The notes beneath the pieces were generated by a model that searched no databases, was not told the origin of the DNA, and saw only the letters and a program-made list of their open reading frames with translations. A stretch of 7,108 bases of DNA, from NCBI GenBank assembly GCA_946629405.1, contig CAMOXW010000244.1, positions 1 through 7,108 on the forward strand. Direction: 5' to 3'. This DNA is from an uncultured Ruminococcus sp. (GTDB lineage Bacteria > Bacillota_A > Clostridia > Oscillospirales > Ruminococcaceae). Numbering within the stretch: position 1 is the first letter of the stretch; every line of letters begins with the position of its first letter. A program made the translations under genes and the position numbers. Shown here in pieces: positions 6,622-7,108 of this stretch.

Positions 6622-7108
6622 CTATACAAGCTCCGTAAGCTCTACGAAAACATAGAACGTAGGCAGCACAAAGACAACGCTGTCGAAGCGGTCCATAAGT
6701 CCTCCGTGACCGGGCATGATCTTGCCGTAGTCCTTGAAGCCGATCTGCCGCTTGACCATTGAAGCCGAAAGATCGCCGACTGTACCGATCACGGCGCAGA
6801 CGATGCCTGCTGCGAAAGCAACTGCAAAAGTTGAAGGTTCCGGATCAAATCTCACACAGAACGCGATGCCGTAGACGAGACCCGTAGTGAGAAGTCCGCC
6901 CGCGAAGCCCTCGATAGTCTTCTTGGGGCTGATCTCGGGGCAGAGCTTGTGCTTGCCGAAGGCAACTCCGGTGAAGTAGGCGCCGGTATCAGCGATCCAC
7001 GCGCCGCACAGACCCATTACGAGGAGGAAAAGTCCGTAGTCCTCGCTCATGCGGTCGATACGCACCATAGTGGTCATAGCCTGCGGGACGAGGCACATTG
7101 CTGCGAGG
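6622..7108 (-). CDS. cdsA: Phosphatidate cytidylyltransferase (CDP-diacylglycerol synthase), C-terminal part
   Basis: This integral membrane enzyme converts phosphatidic acid and CTP to CDP-diacylglycerol, the branch point for bacterial phospholipids. The reading frame is open to the right edge, so the N-terminus is missing; 161 codons plus a TAG stop are visible, against roughly 260-290 residues for the family. Counting from the first visible Met (base 7098), the family signature spans residues 113-139: S-x-x-K-R, then K-D-Y-G-K, then P-G-H-G-G-L-M-D-R-F-D, with the usual G-D-L just before it at 108-110. A conserved D-T-G-A-Y-F is at 37-42 and S-P-K-K-T-I-E-G at 57-64. Hydrophobic stretches near 22-47, 64-82, 90-108 and 140-153 fit membrane helices. 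The Met at 7098 is internal, not the start, because the frame continues upstream and the fragment begins well inside the family fold. It lies upstream of dxr with a 114-base gap. Identification is secure. Confidence 0.96.
   Translation of the reverse strand, partial: LAAMCLVPQAMTTMVRIDRMSEDYGLFLLVMGLCGAWIADTGAYFTGVAFGKHKLCPEISPKKTIEGFAGGLLTTGLVYGIAFCVRFDPEPSTFAVAFAAGIVCAVIGTVGDLSASMVKRQIGFKDYGKIMPGHGGLMDRFDSVVFVLPTFYVFVELTELV

Noticed and set aside
6622..7098. Met at 7098 as the start of a complete 158-residue protein
   Set aside because: The frame stays open to the window edge, there is no room to see a ribosome binding site, and the protein lacks the N-terminal membrane segments of CdsA. 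It is a gene cut by the window edge.

Overview
The window carries five protein genes, all on the minus strand and reading from high to low coordinates: the end of cdsA, then dxr, rseP (rasP type), ispG and the first three quarters of polC. cdsA enters from beyond the right edge and polC leaves through the left edge. There is no stretch over 300 bases without a gene. I see no RNA gene, mobile element, CRISPR array, repeat family or convincing terminator.

The organism is most likely a member of the Bacillota. PolC, the Gram-positive replicative polymerase with an exonuclease inserted in its PHP domain, is the main evidence, and the cdsA-dxr-rseP(rasP)-polC order is the familiar one in that phylum. 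A fairly GC-rich composition (preference for GAG, AAG, CTC and CTG codons; few TTA, CTA or TCA codons) and ispG lying between rseP and polC suggest a Clostridia/Oscillospiraceae (Ruminococcus-like) genome. That finer placement is inference.

Layout, in transcription order: cdsA C-terminal part (7108-6622); a 114-base spacer (6621-6508) with a strong Shine-Dalgarno, a possible 24-residue ORF and small inverted repeats; dxr (6507-5347); 28-base spacer; rseP (5318-4260); 3-base spacer; ispG (4256-3219); 1-base spacer; polC (3217 to beyond 1). The tight spacing, with the ispG and polC ribosome binding sites lying inside the preceding genes, points to one polycistronic unit from dxr to polC and probably from cdsA.

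The genes join envelope precursor supply to replication. Dxr and IspG are the second and sixth steps after DXP synthesis begins the MEP isoprenoid pathway, which feeds the undecaprenyl carrier for cell wall building. CdsA makes CDP-diacylglycerol for phospholipids. RseP is an intramembrane metalloprotease. PolC copies the chromosome. All five read as intact in every part that is visible, with catalytic motifs present. This is mostly a conserved housekeeping operon, and no new system is evident. The one stretch not explained by known genes is the cdsA-dxr spacer.
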